A stretch of DNA of 64,000 nucleotides from Neobacillus dielmonensis (GTDB lineage Bacteria; Bacillota; Bacilli; Bacillales; Cytobacillaceae): assembly GCF_000612665.1 (NCBI RefSeq), contig NZ_HG942078.1, forward strand, positions 34,004 through 98,003, given 5' to 3'. This document shows, piece by piece, positions 17,778 to 27,562 of the stretch (its first letter is position 1; each line of letters opens with the position of its first letter). Made by a program: the position numbers and the translations under genes. The notes under the pieces are model-generated. The model ran no database searches. It was not told where the DNA came from and saw nothing but the letters and a program-made list of their open reading frames with translations.

Positions 17778-19547
17778 ATGTTTAAAAAATGGATTAGTAG
17801 TTTTATTGTCATCACTATTCTTCTTTGGCATTTCAGTTTGCTAAATTCACTGGCGGCCAGCCCGATAAATTCCAGCTCCCGGATTGAGGGAATGCTGGTT
17901 GTGGATGTCAGCAATTCGATGAAGAGCAGTGATCCCAATAATATTAGCAGTGAAGCGATGAAAATGTTTGTCGACATGGCCTCCCTTAAAGGAGATAAAA
18001 TCGGGGCTATCGCCTATGCCGATAAAGTCATGCGTGAAAAGGCGCTTGTCTCGATAAATTCGGAACAAGACAAGCAAGATTTAAAAGACTTCATCGATTC
18101 CGTGGACAAATATACTTACACAGATTTATCAGCGGGAGTGAAGGAAGCCGTTAAAGTTTTAGATTCCAGCCATGAACAAGGCTACTACCCGCTAATCGTT
18201 CTTTTGGCGGATGGAAATAACGAACTGGACCCTAAAGGCTCCAGGACACTCGACCAGGCAAACGCTGATTTGAATCAAGCAGTTGCCGATGCGAAAGCAA
18301 AAGGGTATCCGATTTATACAATCGGGTTAAACGCCAATGGCAAGCTCAATAAAGATGTCCTCTCGAATGTGGCATCCAGCACGAATGGAAAATTCTTTGA
18401 GGCGAATTCAGCTGACCAGCTTCCGGATATTCTCAGCGAAATTTTTGCCAATCACTTAAAATTAAAAATCGTTCCGGTGGACGAGATGGTGGCAAATGGT
18501 GACTTCCAAGATGTAAAAATAAATGTCCCGAACGAAAATGTCTTAGAAGCCAACATTTCCATGATTTCCAGCCAGCCAGTGGAAGTGAAGCTCGTGGATC
18601 CATCTGGCAAAGAAGTCCCTATTCCTTCCGACCAAGCCCTGCTTTCTCAATCACGGACTTATTCGATGGTGAAGCTCACCAAGCCGCTACAGGGAGATTG
18701 GACGCTTAAAGTCAAAGGAGTTCCCCAAGATAAGATTGATATCAACCTGATCTTTAACTACGACTTGCAGCTAAAAATGGACCCACTATCCAAGCAAAGT
18801 TACAAGTCTGGAGATACGGTGAAAATTAATGCCTATTTTGAAGATAACGGGACCCAATTAACAGATACAGCCATTTATAAATCAATGAAATCCAAAGTTT
18901 TAGTAAAGGATCTGGACAATGGAAAAACAGAAGAGGTCAGCTTATCAGCTGGAGATAAAGGCTTTTCCGGCCAGTTTAAACTGGGGAATTCAAGCAGTTA
19001 TGAAGTAAACGTAAAAGCAGAGGATAACAGTTTCTTCCGTGAAACGGCACCGCAAAAAATTACGGTGCAAAAAAAGGCTGCTGTACCTATAACAAAATCT
19101 AAAACAGATGAAGATAAACCATTCCCATGGCTAACAGCAGCTCTCATTGCCTTGGGTGTCCTAATAATGGCTGTCTTGCTCTACTTCCTAGTTAAAAAGT
19201 GGAAAGAGAACAACCGCGGCTTCAGCGGACAAATGGTGGTTGAAATAAAGGATGAAGATACCGGTGAACGATCCAATCCGCAATATAGAAAATTAAAAGG
19301 GTTTAAAGGAAAATTCCAACTTCATCAGCTATTGGGACTAAATCCGGAATTTGCCGAGACCAATCAAATTGTCTTTAAACCAGCTGCCGGTGATTCGCTA
19401 CTTATTATAAATCAATCCAACTGCACTATTGAAAAAAGCGGCAGGGCGATTGACGCTAAGAAAGGCCAGATCATTAAACGGAACGACCGCTTGAGAATTG
19501 TTTTAAAACAAGTGAATAAATCCGTTTATATTGAATATATCAGTTAA
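17778..19547 (+). CDS. Extracytoplasmic vWA-domain membrane protein (island)
   Basis: 589 residues. A signal peptide (1-27) leads to a vWA domain (about 36-235) with intact MIDAS residues: D43-x-S45-x-S47 (VVDVSNS), the Thr in YTDLSAG and the Asp in LLADGNNE. A beta-sandwich region (about 240-430), one membrane span (449-474) and a cytoplasmic beta domain of about 110 residues follow. That tail has repeated GF-x-G and LLIINQS, GRAIDAKKG and RLRIVL elements, somewhat FHA-like. vWA domains bind partners through a metal ion. A strong TGGGGG ribosome site marks the start. First gene of the plus operon; the topology is suited to passing an outside signal to the cytoplasmic GTPases (inference). Confidence 0.85.
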   Translation: MFKKWISSFIVITILLWHFSLLNSLAASPINSSSRIEGMLVVDVSNSMKSSDPNNISSEAMKMFVDMASLKGDKIGAIAYADKVMREKALVSINSEQDKQDLKDFIDSVDKYTYTDLSAGVKEAVKVLDSSHEQGYYPLIVLLADGNNELDPKGSRTLDQANADLNQAVADAKAKGYPIYTIGLNANGKLNKDVLSNVASSTNGKFFEANSADQLPDILSEIFANHLKLKIVPVDEMVANGDFQDVKINVPNENVLEANISMISSQPVEVKLVDPSGKEVPIPSDQALLSQSRTYSMVKLTKPLQGDWTLKVKGVPQDKIDINLIFNYDLQLKMDPLSKQSYKSGDTVKINAYFEDNGTQLTDTAIYKSMKSKVLVKDLDNGKTEEVSLSAGDKGFSGQFKLGNSSSYEVNVKAEDNSFFRETAPQKITVQKKAAVPITKSKTDEDKPFPWLTAALIALGVLIMAVLLYFLVKKWKENNRGFSGQMVVEIKDEDTGERSNPQYRKLKGFKGKFQLHQLLGLNPEFAETNQIVFKPAAGDSLLIINQSNCTIEKSGRAIDAKKGQIIKRNDRLRIVLKQVNKSVYIEYIS

Positions 19548-19659
19548 GCAGTCACATCCTGTCAGGTCCATTAACAAGGGCCTGACAAAATAATGAAGCT
19601 AAACGTTCATTTTTAACGTCCATATTTTATAGGAATTGCAGCCAAGGAGGAAAAATGGC

Positions 19660-22600
19660 ATGAGAGCAAGTGTAAAAGAACACATTCAACAATTAGATGT
19701 CTCCATGGGTGGAGGAATCATTTCAGAGAAGATCCGTGTTGATACGATTGACAATCCGATGCTTGTGATTGGACTTGGCGGTACAGGGATTGATGCCCTA
19801 TTGAGACTGAAATATCAAGTCAACCGCAGGTTTAAACTACCGGAAGATCCTATTTCCAAAAAGAAAAAGGAAAAGCCCAATAACATTGAATTTTTGGCGT
19901 TTGAAACGAATGAACAGGACAAGAACAAAAAGTACAAGGGAATTGGATTAGATCCAATTAAAGAATATGTTGAACTATCTAACCCGGAAATCGGCAGCGT
20001 GCTGTCCAACCGCAGCACAATGGAGCCATATATTAAGGACTGGTTATCACCGGAATTGTCGATAACAGATGGAATCAGTGGGGCATCCGGTATCCGTCAA
20101 GCAGGTCGACTGCTGATGTTTACTAAAATCAATGAAGTCGTACAAAAGATTGACACGAAAATCAATGCCGTACTCGAAGGAACAGGAAAGCGGCTTTATG
20201 TCTTCATCCTCACCGGACTTTCTGGCGGAACAGGAAGCGGCTGTTTCCTTGATATCGCCTACATCGTTAGAGGCATTATGACTAAAAAATATGGATCGGC
20301 TGGTTCTGACCGTCTAAACATCCTTGGCTATCTCTTTACCCCAGACGTGAATTTGTCCAAGAAAGGGATCAGCTACCATACAGCCGAATATATCGAAAAG
20401 AATGGCTATGCAGCGTTAAAAGAGCTTGACTATTGGATGAATACAGAAGAAAGAAATGAACGATGGATTCAGAAATACGGCAATATGCTGACGGTAAACT
20501 CGCAATTACCACCATTTAACCTTTGCCATCTCATCTCAGGGACCAATCTCGGTGGAAAATGGCTGGAGAATGCGTATGATTACTGCATGAATGTAACGGC
20601 GGAAAACATCACGAACTTCATGGCCAGTGAAGATAAATTCTCTGATGAATTTGCGATTCATGACTATATCAGTAATATCCACGCAAATATTGCTGGAATG
20701 CATAAACCGTATGCAGCTAATTACCTATACAACGTTATCGGCGCTGCTACTGCCGAGATTCCTATTGAAGAAATGACAACATATGTCGGTTATAAGTTAT
20801 TTGAAAAAATGAACAGTATGTTTGAGTCCAATCCGGACCAAACAGACGTCGATCAATTTGCGAAGAAACTCCGGATTGATCCGGATTCGCTTCACCAACG
20901 ATTTAATGAGCGTGTTCCTGAAGCCCTTTCCGGCTATGAAAATAGTGAACGGTTCTCCTATAACAATGTGATTAAAACTTCTGTAACCAATTTAGATGAG
21001 GAATTATCGAGAGAATATTTACTTAAGGCAAAGGAACAATATCGCAAATGCAAACGACAGCTTCCAGGCGAAATTATGGAAGAGTTCCGCCGCCAAGTCG
21101 AAAGAATGTTTTTAAATCCGAAAAAAGGGCCAATATATGCATCACGCCTAATTTACTCCAAGGATAGTTTTTGTTTATTAACCACTATCCAAGTATATAT
21201 TGATGGTTTGCGCGACCGCTTAGAACGGCTGCCGAAAACAATTCAATCAGAACAGGAGTATGCTTTCAATAAGCTGGAAGATGCCAAAAGTGCCTTCATT
21301 TCAAAAGATAAGAAAAAGAACGCTTATATTGAGGCTAAGCTAAATGAGTACTATGCCCGTGCCGAAAAAGAACGAATTGAAGAAATGATTGAGTTCTATG
21401 AAGACCTGTCTCAGCAAATCAACAGCCAAAATAACAAGATTTATGAAGTTTATAAAGAAATTCTGGATGCGCTAAAAAATATTTTCCAAAAGAACGCCAA
21501 TATCTTGATCAATGGTGAAGAAGTTAGACAGGACAATAATGCGACCTACTACTGGCAAGTCGTCAGCGTTCCAGATGTCGCCCGTGAAATCCAGAATATG
21601 TTTAACTCAAAAGATGGAGAGCTGCTAATCCAACATTGGTCGGAAATGCTCCTTGAAAAGTCAGCTTTTTGGGTTAATGAAACCGATATTGATATCATCG
21701 GCACTGTTTCCGATTTCTTAGGTGACCAGTTCGGCGAATTGATTACCAAATCAATGGAGGACTTTTTACGGATTAAATACGGCGACGATCAGCCAATCGA
21801 CCGGATTATTGAAGAAAGAATCGCAGCACGCCTTGATAAGGATGCACTGCCTGTATTCCACCTGAGGGACAGTCATGGCTCACTCCACTTTCCAGAGTGG
21901 GGATTTGTTTCCCTTCCTGTGAAGGCGCCAAACATTTATGCAGGGATCAAAAATTATCAGAAGAGTTCGTTCTCTAATTTCACGGTTAAGCAAAGTGAAC
22001 TCAAGAATCGAATTTTCTGGTTAAATACGAAAAATGGCATTCCATTGTATTCCTATTCACCATTGCAAAAGTATGAAGAAACCTATGAAAAAACGATATT
22101 AGAAAAAGAAGGAATTGGCCGCCATCTCGTGCAAACAGAGAAGGATAACTGGGCTTATCTCCCTTCCCCAATCCCTGAAAGATCATGGGGAGACACGTAC
22201 CGGAATGAGCGCCTCCAGGCGTACAACGCCAGCGTTCGCAGCCTATTTGATCAAGCCATCGGGTTTAAGGTGATTACCGAGAAAACGTCTGAGCAAAATA
22301 CGAGTGCAAGATTCCAATGCCATTTTACAAAAGAAATCAGCATTTCTGACCTATACGCTCAGCATGAAATTGATCCAAAACAACTCAACAAGGCCAGCCT
22401 CGGAAGCCTAAAACAAGTTCACCGGAAGCTGAAGGAACTGTTTAACGGCGGCATGGATCCAGACGGCGCTAGCGATATCTTTGGCAGTACCAATGTGGAT
22501 ATGGCCAAGGAGAACTTTATCCGCTCTCCTAAACTGATTGAGCAAGTAAAACAAGAAGTAACTAAATATAGTTTGATCCAAGAAAAAATGACCGAGATTG

Positions 22601-23043
22601 AACAATTTATTGCTGCTCAAAATGAAAAAGAAGTTTCAATCAACAAATTTATTCAAGCGGTCTATACCAAAACGATCCGCAAACGTGGTGCATTATACGT
22701 TTACGATAAGGAGATTGAAGAAGACGCATGGGAGCCGCTAGTTAATTTAATGAAGACTTCCAAATTTGTTGACTTTGAACTTTATCAAGCGTTTAAAGCA
22801 TTACCGACAAGGAAAATGGACCAGTTGGAAAAGAAATCAGACCAACGAAGCAATGAAATGATTGCCCAAGAGAACGCAACTGAGCTTGTCGCTGCATTAG
22901 AAGAAATGGCTGCCACTTATGCAAAGGAAAAAGAATCCCTTGATTACGACTGGCAGGACTTGGTAAATGGCGAAGAGCTTTACAGCTTCTATAAAGAAAT
23001 CATGATGAAAGTAAATGACATGCTCCGTCAACTAAGGTCTTAG
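19660..23043 (+). CDS. Tubulin/FtsZ-like GTPase (Tubulin_2 type) (island)
   Basis: 1127 residues. The N-terminal third is a tubulin-fold GTPase: GLGGTG (38-43) is the first nucleotide loop and LTGLSGGTGSG (184-194) is the tubulin/FtsZ glycine signature. LKELDYW (253-259) and PFNLCHLISGTN (285-296) follow, as in the large bacterial Tubulin_2 proteins. The remaining 800 residues are mostly helical, with coiled-coil around 510-600. FtsZ is about 380 residues, so the C-terminal extension is very large. The start is the ATG 12 nt after AAGGAGG. It likely assembles GTP-dependent filaments or rings in the cytoplasm, near the membrane proteins of this operon (inference). The cargo is unknown. Confidence 0.85.
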   Translation: MRASVKEHIQQLDVSMGGGIISEKIRVDTIDNPMLVIGLGGTGIDALLRLKYQVNRRFKLPEDPISKKKKEKPNNIEFLAFETNEQDKNKKYKGIGLDPIKEYVELSNPEIGSVLSNRSTMEPYIKDWLSPELSITDGISGASGIRQAGRLLMFTKINEVVQKIDTKINAVLEGTGKRLYVFILTGLSGGTGSGCFLDIAYIVRGIMTKKYGSAGSDRLNILGYLFTPDVNLSKKGISYHTAEYIEKNGYAALKELDYWMNTEERNERWIQKYGNMLTVNSQLPPFNLCHLISGTNLGGKWLENAYDYCMNVTAENITNFMASEDKFSDEFAIHDYISNIHANIAGMHKPYAANYLYNVIGAATAEIPIEEMTTYVGYKLFEKMNSMFESNPDQTDVDQFAKKLRIDPDSLHQRFNERVPEALSGYENSERFSYNNVIKTSVTNLDEELSREYLLKAKEQYRKCKRQLPGEIMEEFRRQVERMFLNPKKGPIYASRLIYSKDSFCLLTTIQVYIDGLRDRLERLPKTIQSEQEYAFNKLEDAKSAFISKDKKKNAYIEAKLNEYYARAEKERIEEMIEFYEDLSQQINSQNNKIYEVYKEILDALKNIFQKNANILINGEEVRQDNNATYYWQVVSVPDVAREIQNMFNSKDGELLIQHWSEMLLEKSAFWVNETDIDIIGTVSDFLGDQFGELITKSMEDFLRIKYGDDQPIDRIIEERIAARLDKDALPVFHLRDSHGSLHFPEWGFVSLPVKAPNIYAGIKNYQKSSFSNFTVKQSELKNRIFWLNTKNGIPLYSYSPLQKYEETYEKTILEKEGIGRHLVQTEKDNWAYLPSPIPERSWGDTYRNERLQAYNASVRSLFDQAIGFKVITEKTSEQNTSARFQCHFTKEISISDLYAQHEIDPKQLNKASLGSLKQVHRKLKELFNGGMDPDGASDIFGSTNVDMAKENFIRSPKLIEQVKQEVTKYSLIQEKMTEIEQFIAAQNEKEVSINKFIQAVYTKTIRKRGALYVYDKEIEEDAWEPLVNLMKTSKFVDFELYQAFKALPTRKMDQLEKKSDQRSNEMIAQENATELVAALEEMAATYAKEKESLDYDWQDLVNGEELYSFYKEIMMKVNDMLRQLRS

Positions 23044-23056
23044 TTTATCGGTTTTT

Positions 23057-23086
23057 TAGGCCACAAGCGTTATTGCCTGTGGCCTA
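23057..23086 (+). other. Stem-loop between the tubulin-like gene and its paralogue
   Basis: A perfect 9-bp stem (23057-23065 with 23078-23086) with a 12-nt loop is followed, after 9 nt, by TATTTTTTAT. It could be a partial terminator that lowers expression of downstream genes relative to the tubulin-like protein, or a processing/stability hairpin. Confidence 0.5.
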
Positions 23087-23136
23087 TCATACCTATTTTT
23101 TATCGGGAATTGTTTCTCTATGGGGGGAAAACAACA

Positions 23137-25488
23137 TTGAGAGAACTTTTGCAAAAATATGCCATTAACTTTTCTAATCAGCTGGAAAAAATGACAGTTG
23201 AAGAAAATGAACAGCGAAGTGTCAACCACCCAATCGTCTTTTTGTTTTTGGGAGATAGCGTCAAAGATGCTATGAAATCAATTATGGAAATCAATGAAGA
23301 AAGATGGCAAAACAGCTCAGGTGTGCTCTATTTTCATGCATATCAAACAGAGACACTGCAGAACAGCCAGAACGTTGTTTCCTTCCAGCTTCCAGGCAAA
23401 GGACTTGACCGCAAGACGATCCGCCGGGGCTTATATGATGCCTTTAACCAGGACGACAACAAGCTTATTGAACTAAATAAGACCTTTCGAAAACTTTCCA
23501 CAATGATTGCGGAATATGGAAAGGTTTATTCTTCTTTAATCAAACTAAACCTGTGTGTGGTAACTGCCATTGACGACCCGTCCAATATCCTGATTCAAGA
23601 ATTGACCCTGCTGCTAAAAAGCATTCTTCAAGAATCGTTTAGAACAGTGGAAGTCGACCTATATGGTTTGATAACAGAAAAACAGGACAGCGGCAACTTT
23701 GCCTACTCCACCTCACTCGGGATTAGCTTTCTTAAAGAGCTGGATCGTTATCAAAGTGATGAATATACTTTTAGCGGTGAGCTCCAACTAACAGAGGACC
23801 ACCTGCGGCTGACCATTACACACCCTTCTTCCCCACTGTTTGATATGGTGTATTTATTAAGCGACAAGAATGAAGCCGGATTAATTTCGAGTGATGCTGC
23901 CCAGCAAAACTATGAGATTATTAGCAATCTTAATCTATTAAAGAATCGCAAGATGATAACAGATTACCATGAAAAAATGGACAGCTATAACCACCAGGAC
24001 TTTAAAAAGGGAATCCGAGGAAGCTTGAATGAACCTGTTTATGCTTCTGCTGGCTTTGCAAAAGTAAGCCGGCCCAATAAAGCCATTGCCCTAAATGCGG
24101 CTAGCCACTTTTTTGATGAATATTTGTCGTCTTTAAAACAAGCAGCGTCAGAAAGACGCGACACTGTCCTGAGCCTGTTGGGACTCACAGAGGCAAACTT
24201 TCAAAACTACTATCAGAAGATCTTGCCGTCTAGTGACAAAATTAACGATATGAATAGTTTAATGGGTGTGACCAATTCCTATCAGGCTATCAAAAAAATG
24301 TCCGTTCGGGAGGCGGAAGAATACTTATTTGAAGGCGGTACAGAACGTTTTTTCGCTGTTAATTTTGAAGAACCAGTCCGTGAACAGCTGCAAACGTTAA
24401 ATTTGAAATCCGTGATAGAGCGCTCCCTAGAAGAAAACGTCATTAACAATGAAAAATACGGCCTGTACTGTGCCTTTTTTTGGACCGCCCATTCCCAAGA
24501 GGCCAATGTAAGCCTAGTGGATGAAATTCAAAAATGGCTGCGGGACGTAAAAAATGAAAAATTAGAAGCCGAAGCACAAGCAGAACAGCAATACCAGCGA
24601 ATGGTCGACCACTGTGATTTCAAAAAAAGCTATCTACCTTTTTCAGATAAAAAAAATTTCAGCAGCTTCTCACAGTTTTTCTTCGTAGAAGTGTATGGCA
24701 TGAAATATGAATTGCTGCGACTTGAGGTAAAGGAGGCCATTTTAAAACAATACCTTATAGTCCTAGAAGAAATACATCCTTACCTTAGGGCAAAGATTGA
24801 CCTGATCGACCAGGCAGAATCACAGCTCAAACAAGCAGCTATTGAGAGTTTGGGGGATTCCAATGATTATCTGGACAAAAATATCCACGAATATTATGGC
24901 GGAATCATTAAGAGCATAACTACCAAGCTTAAAGAAAAACGAGGTCCGCACTTTTTTTCAGAAGAGCGTTTTTTTGGTAATCTGCTGTCGATACTTGATA
25001 AAGGGGCGAAGGCACTCCTAGAACAACTGCTTGACGTTTGTAATCGAGAAGTCCTTACCCAGGAAGAGTTTCATCGCAGCTTTGAAGATGAACTTTTAGA
25101 AAGAACCAATATCATGACGCATTATGATGACACAAAGGTATTAACTAAAGAGGACCTGTTCAAGCAGCTTTATAGGCGCTTGCATGAAAACTCAGCCATT
25201 CAAATTGAGGTTTTTAACTATTCACAGGAATACCGTTATGAAGAAAGATACTTTTTTGGCGATTTTTATAGCAAATTCATGAGATATGCTCTCGAAAAAG
25301 AACAAGAAGCACGCCAATTTAAAGTGGGCTGTGCTCATGAAAAAACGGCGAGCGGGATCGAAAAGCTTACTCTTATGGGTGGGTTTCAATTGAAGGACTT
25401 GATGTATTACCAAAAAGGCCAAAAATATTACCAAACCTATACTGACAATGGATATGAGTTCCATTCTATAACGGAATCATACGCTTAA
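23137..25488 (+). CDS. Large cytoplasmic protein, probable degenerate tubulin-like paralogue (island)
   Basis: 783 residues started at TTG, 10 nt after GGGGGG. No membrane segment. I do not recognise the family directly, but the N-terminal third aligns in layout with the tubulin-like neighbour. Strand HPIVFLFLGD (31-40) stands for the first nucleotide strand, LNLCVVTAIDDPSN (137-150) sits where the tubulin GGTGSG loop would be but lacks the glycines, LKELDRY (199-205) matches LKELDYW, and PLFDMVYLLSDKNEAG (233-248) matches PFNLCHLISGTNLGG. The rest is helical. If right, it has lost GTP binding and could pair with the active subunit as a heterodimer or filament cap (inference). Confidence 0.7.
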   Translation: MRELLQKYAINFSNQLEKMTVEENEQRSVNHPIVFLFLGDSVKDAMKSIMEINEERWQNSSGVLYFHAYQTETLQNSQNVVSFQLPGKGLDRKTIRRGLYDAFNQDDNKLIELNKTFRKLSTMIAEYGKVYSSLIKLNLCVVTAIDDPSNILIQELTLLLKSILQESFRTVEVDLYGLITEKQDSGNFAYSTSLGISFLKELDRYQSDEYTFSGELQLTEDHLRLTITHPSSPLFDMVYLLSDKNEAGLISSDAAQQNYEIISNLNLLKNRKMITDYHEKMDSYNHQDFKKGIRGSLNEPVYASAGFAKVSRPNKAIALNAASHFFDEYLSSLKQAASERRDTVLSLLGLTEANFQNYYQKILPSSDKINDMNSLMGVTNSYQAIKKMSVREAEEYLFEGGTERFFAVNFEEPVREQLQTLNLKSVIERSLEENVINNEKYGLYCAFFWTAHSQEANVSLVDEIQKWLRDVKNEKLEAEAQAEQQYQRMVDHCDFKKSYLPFSDKKNFSSFSQFFFVEVYGMKYELLRLEVKEAILKQYLIVLEEIHPYLRAKIDLIDQAESQLKQAAIESLGDSNDYLDKNIHEYYGGIIKSITTKLKEKRGPHFFSEERFFGNLLSILDKGAKALLEQLLDVCNREVLTQEEFHRSFEDELLERTNIMTHYDDTKVLTKEDLFKQLYRRLHENSAIQIEVFNYSQEYRYEERYFFGDFYSKFMRYALEKEQEARQFKVGCAHEKTASGIEKLTLMGGFQLKDLMYYQKGQKYYQTYTDNGYEFHSITESYA

Positions 25489-25591
25489 TGCAGTTAAAAC
25501 ATTTAAGGGGCTTGCTGCTGCATACCTTGCGAACCAGGCCGTAAGATAGTTGCTCTGACTTATTAACTCTATATTGTAAGGAGCTTTGAAC

Positions 25592-26878
25592 ATGCCTGTC
25601 AGAAAATTTAGCTTCCTATTGTTTATTTTTAGCCTAGTTGCCGGTATCATCGGGGCAATCATCGGCGAAGCGATACTGGCAAACTTTTATGGAGTTTGGC
25701 CCAATATCCTGCTTATGGGCGTTTATTTTGGCCAACTTGCCCTGATGGCTGGACTCTTTTGTTTATTGGCAGAAATCATCTCACCAGTGATAAATGGACG
25801 AAATTGGCGCGTCGAATATTCAGGGCTTTCGTGGAAAGTTTTGGTCCCCTCAACACTAGTGATGTTATTTGCTGGAGGAGTCATTTTTCAATTCTTATAT
25901 TCTCTTAATTTCACAAATGTTAAACCACCAGATGATATTGTGTTGGTGATGGATATTTCGGACAGCATGAATAAGACAGACCCAGACCATGAGAGCCTGA
26001 AGGCTGCGGGCGAGCTTATTTCCAATATGAAATCCAGCCACCGTGCGTCGATCATTTCTTTTAACGAAAACGCCTTTGTCACAAAAGCGATGTTTAAAAT
26101 AAGTAACAAGGACGACCGCGCGGATGCTATTGACCAGATTAACGCATTAGCAGCAAGCGGGAGCACAGATATTGGAAATGCTTTAGATACAGCGATGAAA
26201 GAGATAAACAGCCATGAAAAAGCCGGACGAAAACCGATGGTCATCCTGTTCTCCGATGGGTATAGTGAACTCGACCTCGACTCAGTCGTCGAACCTTACC
26301 AAAACCAAGACATTGTCATCAATACCGTGGGCATGAGCAAGATTGACAAAGGCGGTGCCCAGCTGCTCAAATCCATTGCCTCCAGTACAGGCGGCTCGTT
26401 CCATGATGTCAAAAATGCAGATGACTTAAAAAAAGTGTTTGAAAAAATCTATCTAGAAAACCAAGACCGCCTGCTTGTGACTGAAAGATATGGAATCTTT
26501 AAAGACAGCACCTACCTTGCAGTCCTGCATGTTTTATTCATTACACTAATCGGCGGATTGTTTGGCTTGGCGCTAGGAATCCTATTTGACAATCGTTATT
26601 TAGCAAAAAGTTACTCGATAACGGGTCTGGTTTCCGGTTTATTGGCCGGTCTCGTTCTTGAAATCGGTTTGCAGGACTCCTCTTTTCTCTCGGGATTTCC
26701 CTACCGGCTTGTGGCTGATATCCTGCTTACAGCAGCGACAGCTTTAGGTACGATGATCATTCCAATACGTGAAAAGTTTTCTGGCGGAAGGTCACATCAA
26801 TATAATGGTACGGATTCAGCTATACGAACTGAACCGCAGAGAAGAGATTCAAACAAACGAAACTTCGGCATGAAATAA
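25592..26878 (+). CDS. Polytopic membrane protein with vWA domain (island)
   Basis: 428 residues. Three membrane spans (about 5-28, 36-62, 82-105) precede a vWA domain (about 115-300) with MIDAS D121-x-S123-x-S125 (VMDISDS), GSTDIGNAL and LFSDGYSEL. Three more hydrophobic segments follow (about 310-400), then a short polar tail. An odd number of spans before the vWA domain would place it outside the cell, like the vWA domain of the first gene (inference from hydrophobicity). The start is the ATG 8 nt after AAGGAG. The two vWA proteins may bind each other or the peptidoglycan-side domains of the ZorB-like and TPR-like proteins. Confidence 0.82.
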   Translation: MPVRKFSFLLFIFSLVAGIIGAIIGEAILANFYGVWPNILLMGVYFGQLALMAGLFCLLAEIISPVINGRNWRVEYSGLSWKVLVPSTLVMLFAGGVIFQFLYSLNFTNVKPPDDIVLVMDISDSMNKTDPDHESLKAAGELISNMKSSHRASIISFNENAFVTKAMFKISNKDDRADAIDQINALAASGSTDIGNALDTAMKEINSHEKAGRKPMVILFSDGYSELDLDSVVEPYQNQDIVINTVGMSKIDKGGAQLLKSIASSTGGSFHDVKNADDLKKVFEKIYLENQDRLLVTERYGIFKDSTYLAVLHVLFITLIGGLFGLALGILFDNRYLAKSYSITGLVSGLLAGLVLEIGLQDSSFLSGFPYRLVADILLTAATALGTMIIPIREKFSGGRSHQYNGTDSAIRTEPQRRDSNKRNFGMK

Positions 26879-26910
26879 CAACACGAAATTAAGATTGTGG
26901 GTGATAACTG

Positions 26911-27549
26911 GTGAATTGGGAACCAATAACTTCCCCTGATCATGAAGTAAAGGATTTGCGAAAAACCGTAAGAGATTCGGAGATTCATTTAACCTGGTTT
27001 TGGTCAAAGGAAATTGATTTTGTCTATATTTATAAAGCCCCTGCGGATGCGATCCAGCCATTTGAAAGACTTAGCGAACAGGATATAAGGCTATATACCC
27101 GTGAGGAATATAAAGCGAACCAAGGTTATTTGGGAAGGCTCGACGCTTTCGGCCGATACGCTTATCGCATTTTCCCCTGCCAGAAACGAGACGGAAAACT
27201 AATTGTCTATGCTCAGGAAAATGAAAACAATCTCATTTTTATTACGGGTGCCAAAGCAAAGATAAAGTTTTCCATTTTAATGAAAAAGGCTTTTTTGCGT
27301 CCAAAAAAGCGGGTTCTCATCTCTATTGATACGGAATATCCGCTTGATAAGGACCTGTTAGTTTATGTAAAAAAAACCGGTTCGCCCCCTATTTCAGTTG
27401 AAGATGGAACCATCATTCCCTTTGTCCGCGACTTTCCGGCGGGTAAAACGGAATTTCCTGAATTTGAAATTAATAAGGACGAATATATACGAATCTTTTT
27501 CAGCAATGGTAAACAATCAGCAGAAGTTTATGAGCTGATTCCAGAATAA
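26911..27549 (+). CDS. Hypothetical beta-rich cytoplasmic protein (island)
   Basis: 212 residues starting at GTG (GGTG upstream; weak ribosome site). No signal peptide, membrane segment or known motif. The N-terminal half resembles a fibronectin-type beta sandwich (IHLTWFWSKEIDFVYIYKA, RYAYRIFPC), the second half another beta domain (KKRVLISIDTEYPL, EYIRIFFSN). It lies 13 bp before the GTPase gene, so it probably works with it. Adaptor role suspected; no function assigned. Confidence 0.65.
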   Translation: MNWEPITSPDHEVKDLRKTVRDSEIHLTWFWSKEIDFVYIYKAPADAIQPFERLSEQDIRLYTREEYKANQGYLGRLDAFGRYAYRIFPCQKRDGKLIVYAQENENNLIFITGAKAKIKFSILMKKAFLRPKKRVLISIDTEYPLDKDLLVYVKKTGSPPISVEDGTIIPFVRDFPAGKTEFPEFEINKDEYIRIFFSNGKQSAEVYELIPE

Positions 27550-27562
27550 GGAGAGACCCAAC

